Shown in pieces: positions 1-5,966 of a stretch of DNA of 9,478 nucleotides. Below the pieces are notes generated by a model. It was not told where the DNA came from and did no database searches. It saw nothing but the letters and a program-made list of their open reading frames with translations. Source of the stretch: Thermococcus sp. (GTDB lineage Archaea; Methanobacteriota_B; Thermococci; Thermococcales; Thermococcaceae). Within the stretch, counting starts at the first letter, position 1. Every line of letters begins with the position of its first letter. Location of the stretch: positions 1-9,478 of the forward strand of contig JAGHBN010000152.1 in the NCBI GenBank assembly GCA_021160985.1, read 5' to 3'. Position numbers and translations under genes: made by a program.

Positions 1-493
1 AACCGAGCCACTCGAGGTCTTCCTTAATCCACTCGTAGAAAATCGGCTCGGGCCTCTTGACCTTCGGGTCGGTGTCATCGAAGCGGAGTATGAACTTGCC
101 GTCGTACATCCTCGCGTACTCGTGGCTAAGAATTGCCGCCCTAGCGTTTCCGAGGTGGAATGCACCGTCGGGGTTGGGGGCGAAGCGGGTGACGACTTTG
201 CTCTTCTCGGCCTTCGGGAGTGGCGGGAGGCCCTTCTTCTCTTCCTTCTTCTCTTTCTTCTCCTCAAAGAACTCCGGGTAGAGCTCCCTCAGCTTGCCCT
301 CCTGCTCCTCAAGGGAAAGCCCGTTCACCTTCGCGACTATCTCGTTTACGAGCTGGATGATTTCCTTGGCCTTTGACCTCAGCTCCGGGTTCTCTCCGAG
401 TACCTTTCCTATTACCGCCTTGGGGTTCGCCTTTCCCTTGTGGGTGTAGGCGTTGATGAGCGCGTACTTCAGTATGAGTTCTTCCATGTTCAT
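1..493 (-). CDS. gltX: glutamyl-tRNA synthetase, N-terminal part (runs off left edge)
   Basis: The enzyme charges tRNA-Glu with glutamate for cytoplasmic translation; it is a class I synthetase of the archaeal/eukaryotic GluRS type. The visible 164 residues begin MNMEELILKY. They comprise an archaeal N-terminal helical extension (about residues 1-75), a very charged Glu/Lys linker (77-87) and the start of the Rossmann catalytic domain with VTRFAPNPDG (101-110), the HIGH-equivalent HLGN (113-116) and RFDDTDP (137-143). The rest, including the KMSKS-type loop, lies outside the window. I chose the ATG at 491-493 because GGTGA sits 5 bases upstream; a second in-frame ATG two codons later (485-487) is possible. 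It has its own TATA box and is not co-transcribed with dnaG by necessity, although dnaG lies upstream on the same strand. Family identity is secure; no frame damage is visible. Confidence 0.95.
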   Translation of the reverse strand, partial: MNMEELILKYALINAYTHKGKANPKAVIGKVLGENPELRSKAKEIIQLVNEIVAKVNGLSLEEQEGKLRELYPEFFEEKKEKKEEKKGLPPLPKAEKSKVVTRFAPNPDGAFHLGNARAAILSHEYARMYDGKFILRFDDTDPKVKRPEPIFYEWIKEDLEWLG

Positions 494-713
494 TTCTCTC
501 ACCGGTGGGAGAATGGAGGGAGCGGTTATAAAGTTTAGTCTTCGGAGCTTTCCCATTTCTTTTCCCCAAAATGCCCCAGCGGAAGAGATGGTCGGCCGAC
601 TGTGTCGAGAACATGCCGGTATCAAGCGTCCCGCAGGCAGCATAAAATGCGGAACAGCAGGAGGGCCGTTCCAGAGAGCAGTATTCGGAGAAGATAAGAG
701 AAAAAGAGAGAAT
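494..713. other. intergenic spacer between dnaG and gltX
   Basis: The first 45 bases hold the gltX promoter. Just after the dnaG stop the minus strand has a pyrimidine-rich stretch with a T5 run (698-713), a weak candidate terminator. The rest (about 545-695) has a 10-base perfect palindrome GTCGGCCGAC at 591-600 but no convincing gene, C/D box pair or long hairpin. The open frames here have no supported start and do not look Thermococcus-like. Confidence 0.4.
526..533 (-). promoter_or_regulatory. TATA box of gltX
   Basis: Minus-strand CTTTATAA about 35 bases upstream of the gltX ATG. Transcription would start near 504, giving a leader of about 10 bases that still contains the GGTGA ribosome binding site. 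Seen by eye from archaeal TATA spacing; the start site is inferred. Confidence 0.5.
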
Positions 714-2111
714 TCACTCTGCAAAGGTTATTATCTTAAGGTTTACCGGGCGCCTGACCACGTTGTACTTCCTTGCTCCAACGAGGTACTTGATGCCGGT
801 CTCGCTGACCGTGTCGATGAGTCTCTGGGTTATAACACCGTTGAAAACAACGGCATAGACATCCTTAAGTCCCCCAAGCTTGCTCGTGAGCTCCCTAACA
901 GGGATCTCGGCCAGCACGTTCTTGTTCCTATCAAGGAGCAGGGCCACCGATTCCTTGCCGTTCTTAACACGCTCTATGAACTCGCCAAACTCATCGAGGG
1001 CAGACTTCGGCTGTGCTATCGGCTTTATAATCTTCTCCGCAGGCTCCGGAGGCTTTGGTCTTTCAGGGGGCTTGTGCTGAACTGCCTTCTCGGGCTGAGG
1101 CTGGGGCTGTGGAGCAGGCTTTGGCTTCCCCTCATTCTCCTCACTGGCCTTAGCCTTCTCCTTCTCCCTTATCACGTCGTAGAAGTTCTTGCCTTTGTAG
1201 AATATCTCGGTTATGACCTGCTCCGCGGGAACCTTGCTCCTCAGGGATTTTACAATTTCCTTCTTGGTGAGCTCCTCTACCTCCTTGCCCTCAGGCGCAC
1301 GGGCCACGTAGTCTATGTCCGCGACCTGAAGGAGCTCCTTGAGTATCAGCTCACCGCCGCGGTCGCCGTCGGTGAATGCCGTGACGATGCGCTCCTTGCT
1401 GAGCTTGATTATCGTCTCGGGGACCGATGTGCCCTCAACCGCTATGGCGTTCTTTATGCCGTGCTTGAGCAGGTTGAGAACATCAGCCCTTCCCTCAACG
1501 ACGATGATCGAGTCAGAGAAAGGCACATGCGGACCCGCCGGGAGCTTTTCCGGACCGTACTCGATGAGCTCCTTGGCACGGACGGCCTTCTTGACCTCCT
1601 CTGTGATCTCCTGCGTCTCCGGAATCTCCTGTTCCATGAGGCTCTCAAGTATCTCCTTAGCCCTCTCAATGATGTACTTCCTCTTGGTAGCGCGAACGTC
1701 TTCAATGCGGAGAACCTTTATCTTCGCCTCGGCAGGACCAACACGGTCGATGGTCTCCAGTGCCGCTGCCAGGATCGCGGTCTCAACCCTGTCAAGGCTC
1801 GATGGAACCGTTATCGTCCCGTAGGTTTTTCCAGCCTTTGTGTGAACTTCGACCCTTATCCTTCCAATCCTTCCAGTCTTCTGAAGCTCCCTGAGATCGA
1901 GATCGTCCCCAAGGAGACCCTCAGTCTGCCCAAAAATTGCACCAACAACGTCAGGCCTTTCAACAATTCCATTTGCCTCGAACTCAGCATAAACTACGTA
2001 TTTAGTCGTTCCAAACTCGTCTTTAGCCGACATACCACCACCTTCTTTCCGTTTTTCAAACTTCTGCTTTTCAGCCAAAATGTGGTGAAGCACTGTCTTC
2101 TTTCTCTTCAT
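714..2111 (-). CDS. dnaG: archaeal DnaG, TOPRIM primase-like protein
   Basis: Archaeal DnaG shares the TOPRIM catalytic fold with bacterial primase. From work on other archaea it is known mainly as a stable subunit of the RNA-degrading exosome, with primase activity reported in some species. Features: the archaeal DnaG N-terminal domain with TTKYVVYAEF (35-44) and GAIFGQTEGLLGDDLDLREL (57-76); the TOPRIM domain at about 198-275 with the conserved glutamate in VVEGRAD (E206) and the acidic pair in TDGDRGG (D248, D250); a Pro/Gln/Lys-rich flexible linker (about 328-368); and a C-terminal domain (370-465) ending KIITFAE. The total of 465 residues is typical of Thermococcales. The gene starts inside the stop codon of the upstream TOPRIM gene (ATGA), so translational coupling is likely. 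A second start, ATG at 2031-2033 (Met27, MSAKDEFG), has a strong GGTGG site and matches where DnaG of other archaea begins. The acidic TOPRIM residues are intact. Confidence 0.96.
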   Translation of the reverse strand: MKRKKTVLHHILAEKQKFEKRKEGGGMSAKDEFGTTKYVVYAEFEANGIVERPDVVGAIFGQTEGLLGDDLDLRELQKTGRIGRIRVEVHTKAGKTYGTITVPSSLDRVETAILAAALETIDRVGPAEAKIKVLRIEDVRATKRKYIIERAKEILESLMEQEIPETQEITEEVKKAVRAKELIEYGPEKLPAGPHVPFSDSIIVVEGRADVLNLLKHGIKNAIAVEGTSVPETIIKLSKERIVTAFTDGDRGGELILKELLQVADIDYVARAPEGKEVEELTKKEIVKSLRSKVPAEQVITEIFYKGKNFYDVIREKEKAKASEENEGKPKPAPQPQPQPEKAVQHKPPERPKPPEPAEKIIKPIAQPKSALDEFGEFIERVKNGKESVALLLDRNKNVLAEIPVRELTSKLGGLKDVYAVVFNGVITQRLIDTVSETGIKYLVGARKYNVVRRPVNLKIITFAE

Positions 2112-2509
2112 CGAATCCCCTCCATCCGGGGGTCAGAAACGGAGATGATTTTAAGGTAAAGACTGTAGAGCTCTTCTATCCCCTTAATGTCCTTCTTTGA
2201 GAGCCTTTTCAGCTCCTTCCTCGTTTCTGTGTCCACTCTGCAGGGATAGCCCTCCAGGTACTGGAGGAGCTTCCTTGCGAGTTCTTCGCCCTTCCTGTCA
2301 AAGTCCGTTAGTATCATGACCTCTTTATATGATGAGGCTATGAGCGCAATCTCTGTCAACGGAAAGCGGGACAACCTTATTATCTCCGCCCTGACCCCCA
2401 AATTCCTCAGAGCTACCTCGTCTCGCATGCCCTCCACGATGAGGGCACCTTCAAACTCTCGCAGTTTGTCTATAAGCTCTAGGAATCTTTTATAGTTTTC
2501 GGCGTACAT
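2108..2509 (-). CDS. small TOPRIM-domain protein, UPF0292 / RNase M5-like family
   Basis: A 133-residue protein that is almost only a TOPRIM domain. The conserved glutamate is in ALIVEGMRDE (E26) and the acidic motif is TDFDRKG (D69, D71). This resembles the archaeal UPF0292 group, related to the TOPRIM domain of ribonuclease M5; the true substrate is not known to me. TOPRIM proteins handle phosphodiester chemistry with Mg2+, so a nuclease or nucleotidyl-transfer role is an inference only. It is the first gene of a two-gene operon, its TGA overlapping the ATG of dnaG by ATGA. No ribosome binding site lies before its ATG; with the TATA box at 2543-2550 the leader would be about 10 bases, so it is probably translated from a nearly leaderless mRNA. 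Tail residues 95-120 are Lys/Glu/Leu rich and likely helical. Confidence 0.9.
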   Translation of the reverse strand: MYAENYKRFLELIDKLREFEGALIVEGMRDEVALRNLGVRAEIIRLSRFPLTEIALIASSYKEVMILTDFDRKGEELARKLLQYLEGYPCRVDTETRKELKRLSKKDIKGIEELYSLYLKIISVSDPRMEGIR

Positions 2510-2542
2510 ATTGCCGTCGCGTGGATAACGGTTGGATGTGGT

Positions 2543-2550
2543 TATAAGCT
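2543..2550 (-). promoter_or_regulatory. candidate TATA box of the UPF0292-dnaG operon
   Basis: Minus-strand GCTTATAA-type box (AAGCTTATAAC) about 35 bases upstream of the UPF0292 ATG, in the 54-base gap after the membrane-protein gene. It predicts a start near 2520 and a very short leader without a ribosome binding site. Placement is by spacing only. Confidence 0.45.
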
Positions 2551-2563
2551 TATTGGCGTACCT

Positions 2564-2905
2564 TCAGAGGTTATACCTGAAGCCGAAGATGGGCCAGCTC
2601 ATGTAGTTGCCCCTTCTCCCGTAGAGCAACGCTATCAATGCCCCGATGAACGGTAGAGAGACTAAAACCGCCGACTCCCAGCCGGTTGCGTTCGTTTTGA
2701 CGCCTATTATTATCGCCACCACGAAGCCGGCAAGGAAGCCAATGAAGAAGTAGAAGATCATCCCCGCCCGCCTTGGGCTCGAGGCCGAGAGCAGAATTAT
2801 CGCCGAAAGCATGGCCGCGGAGATGAGGCCTGTCACTCCCCACGCAAGGTATGAGAAAGCCAGGAACAGGCCGATCGAGACCGCTGGAAGGAGCCATCTC
2901 GACAT
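2564..2905 (-). CDS. small four-helix membrane protein of unknown function
   Basis: A 113-residue very hydrophobic protein beginning MSRWLLPAVS. Four membrane segments can be read at about residues 4-21, 24-42, 47-69 and 77-96. They are separated by short loops, of which SSPRRAG (42-48) and the GRRGNY tail after helix four are positively charged and so probably cytoplasmic. There is no signal-peptidase site or metal motif, and I do not recognise a family with a known function. ATG at 2903-2905 follows a GGTGGG site and has its own TATA box; the only other long frame here is a shadow. It lies between the radical SAM gene and the UPF0292-dnaG operon on the same strand, with gaps of 45 and 54 bases, so the link to either is weak. 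Composition and codon use match the neighbours. Confidence 0.8.
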   Translation of the reverse strand: MSRWLLPAVSIGLFLAFSYLAWGVTGLISAAMLSAIILLSASSPRRAGMIFYFFIGFLAGFVVAIIIGVKTNATGWESAVLVSLPFIGALIALLYGRRGNYMSWPIFGFRYNL

Positions 2906-2934
2906 CTTCCCACCGATCGAATATTGGAAAAGGA

Positions 2935-2942
2935 GTATAAAA
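2935..2942 (-). promoter_or_regulatory. candidate TATA box of the membrane-protein gene
   Basis: Minus-strand TTTTATAC about 30 bases before the ATG at 2905. It sits in the 45-base gap after the radical SAM stop codon and predicts a leader of roughly 10 bases that contains GGTGGG. Confidence 0.45.
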
Positions 2943-2950
2943 TCCTAACG

Positions 2951-4225
2951 CTAACAGACGTTCCGGACCGGAACCGTGTGGCTCATCGGCTCCTCGTAGA
3001 ACTCATCGATGAGCCTCTGAAGCTTTCTCGACAGTTCAATCTGCTTGCCCCATGAGCCCTCAATTTTTCCCTTCGCCGCCATTCTACCGAGGAACTTCTT
3101 CATCTCCTCACTGAGCGGACTCGGCTTACATCTCGCCCACGGCGTCCCTGGGAGAGGCATGAAGTAGTGGGCGCGGACCTTTCCCCCCTTCCGCATAATC
3201 CATTTCATAAGCTCGATGCTCCTGCGCTGGCTTTCGGGTGACTCATTTGGCAGGCCGACAATGAAGTCAACGACCGGCTCGAAGCCGTACTCAATCATAT
3301 ACTCCACAGCCCGCTGGACGTGTTCGACTCTGTGAAGCCTGTGCATTGCCCTGAGCATGGCATCGTCCCCGCTCTGTGCCCCGATGGCCAGCCTCCTGTT
3401 GTCAGCGTAGTCCACGAGAAGCTCAAGCGTCTCTGGAAGGACAAACTCCGGCCTCACCTCGCTCGGAAATGTACCGTAGAAAAGTCTCCTACCCTCCTTC
3501 CTGAGGGGCTGGAGAGCCTTGAGGAGGGCCTCAAGCTTGTTGAGTTTGAGCATCGCTCCCGGGCTCCCGTAGGCGAAGGCGTTGGGAGTTATGTAGCGCA
3601 TGTCCTTCATTCTTCTTGAGTACTTCACTATCTGGTCTATCGGTTTGTGCCTCATGCGGAAGCCCTTGATATATGGGGTCTGGCAGTAGTAACAGCGGAA
3701 GGGGCAGCCCCTGCTTATTTCCATCGGTGAAATGAGCCGAAGGCTCTCGGGATACGGAGGAAAGCGCCAGAAATCCTCAACTTTGGCAAAGCCGGTAAAG
3801 ACGAATTCACCGTTGAGGTAGAAGGCCAGACCTCTGATCTTTGCCAGTTCCGGGGTTATCCTGTAACCCCTTCTCTTCAGCGTCGTGAGCAACTGATAGA
3901 TTACCTCCTCACCCTCACCGATGACCACTATGTCAAAACCCAGGTTTTTGAGGGTGTGTTTGGGCATCGCAATGGCGTGATAGCCACCCGCGATGAGGAG
4001 GGCCCCGCGCTCTCTCAACAGCCTGACTTCCTCGGGCAGAGGACCCCATATTTCCTCCGTGAAAAAGGAGTAGAGAACCACCTTCGGGCGGGCATTGAGA
4101 ATTTCTTTGAAGTCCTTTGTTATTAGAAGCTCGCCCAAGTCAAAGCCCTGGCTCTCCAGGGCCCCCAGGAGGTGGACAAAGGCGTTGTGATTGCGCTTTG
4201 TAACCCTGACGGCTATTTCAGACAT
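2951..4225 (-). CDS. B12-binding-type radical SAM protein (MJ_1487-like)
   Basis: A 424-residue radical SAM enzyme with an N-terminal cobalamin-binding-like Rossmann domain (about 1-125), marked by LLIAGGYHAIAMPKH (76-90) and DIVVIGEGEE (98-107). It is followed by a radical SAM barrel with the 4Fe-4S motif SRGCPFRCYYCQTP, ligands C174, C178 and C181. A later glycine-rich strand GAQSGDD and VVDFIVGLPNES fit SAM-binding parts of the barrel. The architecture matches the archaeal group described as B12-binding domain/radical SAM domain, MJ_1487 type; its reaction is not known to me. The N-terminal domain lacks an obvious DxHxxG cobalamin ligand motif, so B12 may bind base-off without a protein histidine or not at all. 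The ATG at 4223-4225 lies about 25 bases from a TATA box and has no ribosome binding site, so a leaderless mRNA is likely. The last residues PVRNVC end in a lone cysteine. Confidence 0.9.
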   Translation of the reverse strand: MSEIAVRVTKRNHNAFVHLLGALESQGFDLGELLITKDFKEILNARPKVVLYSFFTEEIWGPLPEEVRLLRERGALLIAGGYHAIAMPKHTLKNLGFDIVVIGEGEEVIYQLLTTLKRRGYRITPELAKIRGLAFYLNGEFVFTGFAKVEDFWRFPPYPESLRLISPMEISRGCPFRCYYCQTPYIKGFRMRHKPIDQIVKYSRRMKDMRYITPNAFAYGSPGAMLKLNKLEALLKALQPLRKEGRRLFYGTFPSEVRPEFVLPETLELLVDYADNRRLAIGAQSGDDAMLRAMHRLHRVEHVQRAVEYMIEYGFEPVVDFIVGLPNESPESQRRSIELMKWIMRKGGKVRAHYFMPLPGTPWARCKPSPLSEEMKKFLGRMAAKGKIEGSWGKQIELSRKLQRLIDEFYEEPMSHTVPVRNVC

Positions 4226-4246
4226 GATTGAAGGCTAGAGAATTGA

Positions 4247-4254
4247 CTTAAAAC
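4247..4254 (-). promoter_or_regulatory. candidate TATA box, leaderless radical SAM transcript
   Basis: Minus-strand GTTTTAAG centred about 25 bases upstream of the ATG. That spacing puts the transcription start at or next to the start codon, consistent with the absence of any GGTG element before the gene. Confidence 0.45.
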
Positions 4255-4277
4255 GATAACGGTTCAGAAATGGGTAG

Positions 4278-4303
4278 AAAAGCCAAAAAGGCCATCAGGC
4301 CTT
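4278..4303 (-). terminator. hairpin plus T-run terminator of the histone gene
   Basis: On the minus strand AAGGCC-TGAT-GGCCTT forms a 6-bp stem with a 4-base loop (4288-4303), followed by a T-rich tail TTTGGCTTTTC. The stop codon TGA (4295-4297) is the loop itself, so the hairpin includes the last codons. Archaeal termination needs mainly the T-run; the hairpin may help or may protect the mRNA 3' end. Confidence 0.55.
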
Positions 4304-4498
4304 AACGGCAAGCTTTATGTCCTCAGCCTTGACGGTCTTTCTGCCAGCGTGCCTGGCGAACTCAACTGACTTCTTAGCAAGCTCAACTGCGTACTCCTCA
4401 AGGTACTCGGCGAGAACCTTGGCGGCCTCCTCACTGACCCTCTCAGCGCCGGCCTTCCTAATCAACCTGTCAATCGGGGCAATCGGAAGCTCAGCCAT
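4295..4498 (-). CDS. archaeal histone
   Basis: A 67-residue histone-fold protein that wraps and compacts DNA as a dimer and larger multimers. It begins MAELPIAPIDRLIRKAGAER, the standard archaeal histone N-terminus, and continues with the long central helix AAKVLAEYLEEYAVELAKKS and the final RKTVKAEDIKLAVKA containing the RKT DNA-contact loop and third helix. It has no tails, as expected, and is full length. I start at ATG 4496-4498: GGAGGTG lies 6 bases upstream, and the in-frame GTG three codons earlier falls inside that ribosome binding site and would add MLW, which histones lack. The TATA box TTTATATA is one of the best in the window, as expected for an abundant protein. It is close to Thermococcus HTkA/HTkB-type histones; which paralogue it is cannot be told here. 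Confidence 0.97.
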   Translation of the reverse strand: MAELPIAPIDRLIRKAGAERVSEEAAKVLAEYLEEYAVELAKKSVEFARHAGRKTVKAEDIKLAVKA

Positions 4499-4548
4499 CC
4501 ACAACACCTCCAGGAAAGGTTTTTCATTACTCTTTAGCGGATCGGAAC

Positions 4549-4562
4549 TATATAAACCTTTC
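4549..4562 (-). promoter_or_regulatory. strong BRE/TATA promoter of the histone gene
   Basis: Minus-strand GAAAGG followed by TTTATATA (TATA at 4549-4556, BRE-like part at 4557-4562). It predicts a start near 4527 and a leader of about 30 bases that holds GGAGGTG. Confidence 0.7.
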
Positions 4563-4564
4563 GG

Positions 4565-4845
4565 TAAGAATAGAATTCTCGAGCCTCCAATTCCCTTCAG
4601 AAGGCTGAGGGGTGAGCCAACTGTGTATCAACATCACAAGGTACTGCCAACAGCCAGGTTTTTCCCGGGGAGATTTACAAAAAAATGTAGAAGGCTTTAC
4701 CTGGGTAAGGGCCCCTAAATTTCACTTCGAAGATTTTACCGCACAGTTCAATGAACGGACTGGGTTTCACCGCACAAATTGGGTGCAACAACTCCAGCGA
4801 AAAATACAGGAAAAATAAACCTCAGAAACAAGTGGGCAGAAACGT
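4565..4845. other. intergenic stretch between histone and dut
   Basis: About 280 bases separate two minus-strand genes. For dut transcripts the minus strand offers T-rich terminator-like runs at 4801-4819 and a T7 run at 4681-4687. There is a short direct repeat, TTTACCGCACA / TTTCACCGCACA, at about 4735 and 4768, each followed within 25 bases by a TGGGT. A plus-strand frame from GTG 4612 to 4818 (68 codons) is open but is Gln/Phe/Asn-rich, unlike Thermococcus proteins, and has no clear ribosome binding site; I do not call it a gene. No C/D box or transposon end was found. Confidence 0.45.
4801..4819 (-). terminator. T-rich terminator candidate downstream of dut
   Basis: The minus strand has TTTATTTTTCCTGTATTTTT about 25-45 bases after the dut stop codon. 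Two T5 runs within 20 bases are typical of archaeal terminators. No stem precedes them. Confidence 0.45.
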
Positions 4846-5316
4846 TCATTTTTTCCTTCTTTTCGAGAGAGCTATCCTCCTGCTGCCCTGATAACTCCCC
4901 CTGTAGGGATTCTTCGCCGGAGATTCAAGCCGTATGAATGCTATCTGGACGAACCTCTCACCGTGTTCCAGCTCAACCGGCTCATCCGAAGCGTTGTACA
5001 GAGAGAGCGTCAAATTGCCATCCCATCCAGGGTCAACCCACGCAAACGAGCCGATGAGGCCCTCCCGCGCAAGACTGCTTCTGAGCTTCATATCCCCCAT
5101 AACGTCATCGGGAAGCTTCACACGTTCCAGGGTCAGAACCAGGGCGTAGGTTTTGGGCGGTATCAGAACCCTGCTCTCCTTTTTAACATCAATTATTCTG
5201 CCCTGGACATACGCCTCATCTCCAACGCGCAGGTCGTAGCCGGCAGGCTGAAGTGACTTCTCGTTAAAGGGTTCTATCAGAATTTCCTTTCTGATTTTCC
5301 AGTCAGGGAGCATCAT
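4846..5316 (-). CDS. dut: dUTP diphosphatase of the Dcd/Dut fold
   Basis: A 156-residue enzyme of the trimeric dCTP deaminase/dUTPase superfamily, which keeps dUTP low and supplies dUMP for thymidylate synthesis. It begins MMLPDWKIRK. Motifs: LQPAGYDLRVG (22-32); KLRSSLAREGLIG (77-89) with the phosphate-binding Arg-Ser-Ser; the DPGWDGN turn (95-101); and ERFVQIAF (120-127). A C-terminal arm, NPYRGSYQGS, probably closes over the nucleotide. In E. coli-type dCTP deaminase a catalytic glutamate lies a few residues after the DPGW turn (LEFYN); here the aligned stretch is LSLYN with Ser105, which argues for dUTPase rather than deaminase. Pyrococcus proteins of the same length are annotated both ways. 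The start is ATG 5314-5316, preceded by GGTGG; an in-frame upstream frame adds MRWLI but its start overlaps the ribosome binding site. Confidence 0.88.
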   Translation of the reverse strand: MMLPDWKIRKEILIEPFNEKSLQPAGYDLRVGDEAYVQGRIIDVKKESRVLIPPKTYALVLTLERVKLPDDVMGDMKLRSSLAREGLIGSFAWVDPGWDGNLTLSLYNASDEPVELEHGERFVQIAFIRLESPAKNPYRGSYQGSRRIALSKRRKK

Positions 5317-5364
5317 TATCAACCACCGCAAGCTTTATTTTACCGCCCTTTAAAACACTTCCGA
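5317..5364. promoter_or_regulatory. compact divergent promoter region, dut and tRNA-Arg
   Basis: Only 48 bases separate the dut ATG from the mature 5' end of the tRNA. For dut, minus-strand GTTTTAAA (5349-5356) predicts a start near 5327 just before GGTGG. For the tRNA, plus-strand CTTTATTTTA (5333-5342) is about 28 bases before G1. The two pre-initiation complexes would overlap, so they may exclude each other. Boxes are read by eye. Confidence 0.45.
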
Positions 5365-5440
<76 letters not shown>

Positions 5441-5559
5441 TAACAACCCTTTGATGACGCAAAGCGTTGACGGAAAGAGTGCGTGCAATTACAACGTGCT
5501 GGGTTCTCAAGTGGGTTTATGTTCCAATTGCCACTTTTACAACGTTTCCCTCTTCACAA

Positions 5560-5576
5560 GGCGTCCTTCGGACGCC
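5560..5576. repeat. 7-bp triloop hairpin 1
   Basis: GGCGTCC-TTC-GGACGCC, a perfect GC-rich inverted repeat 120 bases after the tRNA. No T-run follows, so it is not an obvious terminator. Confidence 0.7.
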
Positions 5577-5759
5577 AGACTAAGAGTGAAACCTGATTAA
5601 TGGCTTATTCTGAACTCAAACCCCCTTCACGGACAAGTTTTAGAGCGCACGCTTTATCTTGCGACAGTTTAACAGAAAGGGGACTTTTGGTCAAGCCTTG
5701 CCAACGTTAGTTTCTTGAGAATGATTTTAGGTTTAAAACCCGCCGTTTGAATTCACACC

Positions 5760-5776
5760 GTGCTCCAAGGGAGCGC
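5760..5776. repeat. 7-bp triloop hairpin 2
   Basis: GTGCTCC-AAG-GGAGCGC, a 7-bp stem with one T-G pair and a 3-base loop, followed by TAAAAATCTGAAC. It has the same size as hairpin 1 and lies exactly 200 bases further on, but with a different sequence. Confidence 0.6.
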
Positions 5777-5842
5777 TAAAAATCTGAACTCTTTCTAAAC
5801 AAGCCATAGAAGACTTCAGCGCTGGTGGAAATAGAGCGCCTT

Positions 5843-5874
5843 TTGAAGTTGCTAATTTTTCAGACGGGTTTTTA
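5843..5874 (+). repeat. imperfect direct repeat, copy 1
   Basis: TTGAAGTTG, then CTAATTT, then GACGGG and TTTTTA. The same three blocks recur in the same order at 5931-5961 with small indels; the period is 88 bases. Confidence 0.5.
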
Positions 5875-5930
5875 CTCACATTACCATTGGATAAGTGTTT
5901 CTCTTTTTAAAGCACCTTCAGGCACCGATA

Positions 5931-5961
5931 TTGAAGTTGAAACTAATTTGACGGGGTTTAA
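5931..5961 (+). repeat. imperfect direct repeat, copy 2
   Basis: TTGAAGTTG, then CTAATTT, then GACGGGG and TTTA. This copy runs into the possible TATA box of the large lipoprotein gene, so the pair could be operator-like sites or a remnant of a duplication. Confidence 0.5.
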
Positions 5962-5966
5962 TTTAT
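5957..5966 (+). promoter_or_regulatory. weak TATA candidate for the GH99-like gene
   Basis: TTTAATTTAT about 75 bases before the chosen ATG, which would give a leader of about 50 bases. It is the best box upstream, but clearly weaker than those of the neighbours. A start from further upstream cannot be excluded. Confidence 0.25.

Noticed and set aside
1339..1824. 161-codon plus-strand frame, Ser-rich
   Set aside because: Antisense shadow of the dnaG TOPRIM and N-terminal region; no start signal and atypical composition.
453..2159. 568-codon plus-strand frame
   Set aside because: It lies antisense across dnaG and follows its codon pattern. The translation is Leu/Arg-rich low-quality sequence without any family motif, while the opposite strand encodes a clear DnaG.
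4590..4660. Possible C/D box RNA on the minus strand (GTGATGT and CTGA words)
   Set aside because: The C box is imperfect and the spacing to the D box and internal boxes does not fit the usual archaeal layout of two 10-12 base guides.
4612..4818. 68-codon plus-strand frame between histone and dut
   Set aside because: GTG start without a clear ribosome binding site, and Gln/Phe/Asn-rich composition unlike Thermococcus proteins. Listed only as part of the spacer.
5560..5576. Hairpin as tRNA terminator
   Set aside because: It lies 120 bases past the tRNA and has no T-run after it; archaeal termination depends on T-runs.
5843..5961. Short CRISPR-like array
   Set aside because: Only two imperfect copies with internal indels and a single 56-base gap; no third repeat and no cas genes.
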